DNA of 64,000 bases, from positions 1-64,000 of the forward strand of contig CAJPQT010000003.1 in the NCBI GenBank assembly GCA_905372865.1, written 5' to 3'. Made by a program: the position numbers and the translations under genes. This document shows positions 62,434 to 64,000 of this stretch, piece after piece (within the stretch, counting starts at the first letter, position 1; every line of letters begins with the position of its first letter). A model generated the notes under the pieces. That model was given only the letters and a program-made list of their open reading frames with translations, did no database searches and had not been told where the DNA came from. The stretch comes from an uncultured Centipeda sp. Lineage in GTDB: Bacteria > Bacillota > Negativicutes > Selenomonadales > Selenomonadaceae.

Positions 62434-63201
62434 ATGCGGATGGAGGTAATTGACCAAGGCATTGTTCGCGGGCTTCATGCTCTTTGGAAGGAATTATGTG
62501 CCTTTCAGCATGCAGTACAATATTTAATCATTGGTGCAGCGGGAACTCTGTTTCTATGTGTATGGAACTTTTATATTGCTGCTGTGATGGGGATTGGTAC
62601 GATCATTGCATATTTTCTCGCAAAGAAAAGGCGTGGATGGCAGAATACACTTTTATGGATGGGATTCCCTGTGTTCGTATTTGTTATATGTGCATATGTT
62701 TTTGTTGTAGGTTTTTCTCTTTATCTTGATTTTCCACCTAATGGTGCAGAAAATTATGGGCGGATTCGCCACAGTTTTTTTCCGAAGAAGATTCCTGCAA
62801 CTGCTTATGATGTGCAGGTTTGGAGCAGTGTTGGATTTGGGCAGGGGACAGGGGAAGCATATCTTTCCTTTCGCGATACAAAGGAAAATATTCTAAGGTA
62901 TGCGGAGTTCGCACAGCACCAAAAGGATGCGTACGCAAAATATGATCGTGACATTGGTATGCCTGATATTCCACAGATTATTGTTGATGAGACGTCTGAG
63001 AATCCAAGGTTTGCTGTACTCCCGTTTTGGGAGCGTTTGATTCTTGACTATACACCGCATCCTGTGGAGCGAAAGGCTTTGGGTGGGGAATTTACATTTT
63101 ATATTTGGGATGTTGAAGATCGTTGGAATCATCCGAAGGCGAAGGTCATTGCCGTCTCCGAGGATGGTACGCATATCATTTTCTATGCTGTGGGCGAATA
63201 A
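62434..63201 (+). CDS. Membrane protein of unknown function
   Basis: A 255-residue protein with two to three transmembrane segments near the N-terminus (about 28-46, 49-63 and 72-98; CVWNFYIAAVMGIGTIIAYF and FVFVICAYVFVVGFSLYL) and a soluble C-terminal domain of ~155 residues (from about 100) with many aromatic residues. No cysteine clusters or known motifs are seen. AGGGGGAA lies upstream of the ATG, and a well-formed promoter precedes it. More AT-rich than its neighbours, perhaps acquired. I cannot assign a function. Confidence 0.75.
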   Translation: MRMEVIDQGIVRGLHALWKELCAFQHAVQYLIIGAAGTLFLCVWNFYIAAVMGIGTIIAYFLAKKRRGWQNTLLWMGFPVFVFVICAYVFVVGFSLYLDFPPNGAENYGRIRHSFFPKKIPATAYDVQVWSSVGFGQGTGEAYLSFRDTKENILRYAEFAQHQKDAYAKYDRDIGMPDIPQIIVDETSENPRFAVLPFWERLILDYTPHPVERKALGGEFTFYIWDVEDRWNHPKAKVIAVSEDGTHIIFYAVGE

Positions 63202-63205
63202 AAGA

Positions 63206-63250
63206 AAAGGCTGTGGTCACTATTTTACTGTGGTCACAGCCTTTGTATTT
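63206..63250. terminator. Bidirectional terminator between convergent genes
   Basis: AAAGGCTGTG (63206-63215) pairs with CACAGCCTTT (63235-63244), with a T-rich flank on one side and an A-rich flank on the other. Confidence 0.8.
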
Positions 63251-63258
63251 TATTATCT

Positions 63259-64000
63259 TTAGAGTGCCGCCCGCAGGAGATTCCGCGTATAGTCCTCGCT
63301 TGGTTCTCTGAGGACACGGCTGGTCTCGCCCTGCTCGACGATGCGTCCATTCTGCATGATGAGAACGCGGTCGGCGATGGAGCTGACGAGCGGGAGATCA
63401 TGTGAGATGAAGAGGAGGCTCATGCCGTGCTCCCGCTGCAGATGCAGGAGGAGGGCGATGATCTTTGCCTGTACGGACACATCGAGTGCCGAGGTCGCCT
63501 CGTCGCAGACGAGGATTTCGGGATGAACTGCCATCGCTCGCGCAATCGCCGCCCGCTGGCACTCGCCGCCGCTCATCTCGTGCGGGTAGCGGTTTGCGTA
63601 GGAGGCGGGCAGTCCCACCTCCGTAAGGAGTTCGGCGACGCGCCGTTTGGTGTCGCGTTCATCAGGCGTACACAGACGGCAGATGGTCTCACCGATCATC
63701 GCGCCGATGGTGCGGCGCGGATTGAACGAGCCCACTGCATCCTGAAACACCATCTGGATGCGGGTGTAGAGCGTGCGCCGCTCTTTTCCGTGTGCGCGTG
63801 TGATGTCCTTGCCGTCGAGGAGGATATTCCCGCTCGTCGGTGTATGCAGTCCCGTGAGGAGCTTCGCAACGGTGGATTTGCCGCTGCCGCTCTCGCCGAC
63901 GATACCGAGGAGTTCGCGCCGCGCAAGGGAAAAGGAGATGCCGTCGATTGCCTGGACACGTCCCGCCGCATCGTCAAAGTGCATGGAGACGTTGTCAAAG
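63259..64000 (-). CDS. ABC transporter ATP-binding protein, oligopeptide/nickel type (5' end outside window)
   Basis: The last ~247 residues of an OppF/DppF/NikE-like ATPase; the frame is open past the right edge (sequence continues FDNVS before MHFDD). Walker A is GESGSGKST, the Q-loop VFQDAVGSFNPRR, the signature MSGGECQRAAIARAM, Walker B ILVCDEATSALD, and the H-loop ISHDL. It would power uptake of peptides, nickel or a similar solute together with permeases encoded outside the window. The C-terminal oligopeptide-binding-like extension of full OppF is short, which fits the NikE/GsiA-like half. Substrate undetermined. Confidence 0.93.
   Translation of the reverse strand, partial: FDNVSMHFDDAAGRVQAIDGISFSLARRELLGIVGESGSGKSTVAKLLTGLHTPTSGNILLDGKDITRAHGKERRTLYTRIQMVFQDAVGSFNPRRTIGAMIGETICRLCTPDERDTKRRVAELLTEVGLPASYANRYPHEMSGGECQRAAIARAMAVHPEILVCDEATSALDVSVQAKIIALLLHLQREHGMSLLFISHDLPLVSSIADRVLIMQNGRIVEQGETSRVLREPSEDYTRNLLRAAL

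Noticed and set aside
62220..62453. Small open frame after hcp, overlapping the terminator
   Set aside because: It begins inside the terminator hairpin, has no ribosome binding site and covers the promoter of the next gene; kept only as a remote possibility.

Overview
The window looks like chromosome from a diderm, anaerobic Firmicute of the Negativicutes, most likely a Selenomonas relative. Supporting this are a secretin and its partner gene (so an outer membrane), the firmicute-type glgC/glgD pair, an anaerobe-type hybrid-cluster protein, a superoxide reductase, many PTS genes, moderately high GC by eye, and strong AGGAGG-type ribosome binding sites with frequent TTG/GTG starts. The genus is inferred; no rRNA is present and I found no tRNA gene, CRISPR array, insertion sequence or prophage.

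Layout. 1-7.5 kb: end of pgi, a PilP/GspC-like gene and a secretin, a NarL-type response regulator, an Rpn/PD-(D/E)XK nuclease, a ZIP metal transporter, a multi-hairpin intergenic element, enolase and a nitroreductase. 7.6-13.9 kb: an M48 peptidase with repeats, two MFS transporters, rpsT (TTG start), and a catalytically dead, N-domain-less P1B-ATPase-like protein divergent from a TetR regulator. 14-26.8 kb: a complete glycogen operon, glgC-glgD-glgP-glgB-glgA plus a GH13-GH77 fusion. GlgB carries a histone-H1-like Lys/Ala tail. 27-32 kb: an ascorbate-type PTS operon with a transaldolase-family aldolase and its own BglG/MtlR-type activator. 32-36 kb: four linked genes of poorly known function (DUF2225, unknown, DUF4127, flavodoxin).

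36-42.6 kb: YjbQ, an archaeal-type TIM isomerase, a GntR/UTRA regulator, a class II aldolase, gutM and the three glucitol-type PTS subunits, then a SorC-type regulator. Three copies of a TTACC-N3-GGTAA palindrome tie the GntR to the isomerase, to itself and to the aldolase. 42.7-49.6 kb: ArnT-like and GtrB-like lipid/glycan transferases, superoxide reductase, prmA-rsmE, a TlpA-CcdA thiol-redox pair and an ECF S-component.

49.6-60.4 kb is a more AT-rich, mosaic surface-glycan island. It holds two paralogous GT2 genes, an acyltransferase-glycosyltransferase fusion, FdtA/FdtB-like 3-amino-sugar genes, a GNAT acetyltransferase, a CDP-glycerol-transferase-like protein and a licA-licB-licC phosphocholine pathway. 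It also holds two remnants of neighbouring genes, evidence of gene shuffling. 60.4-64 kb: hcp with a CRP/FNR-type palindrome at about -41.5, an unknown membrane protein and the 3' part of an oligopeptide/nickel-type ABC ATPase.

The most unusual items are the GlgB tail, the dead P-type ATPase, the lic/GT2 island with its remnants, the GntR-defined sugar regulon that lacks a polyol dehydrogenase, and the hairpin array between the ZIP and enolase genes.
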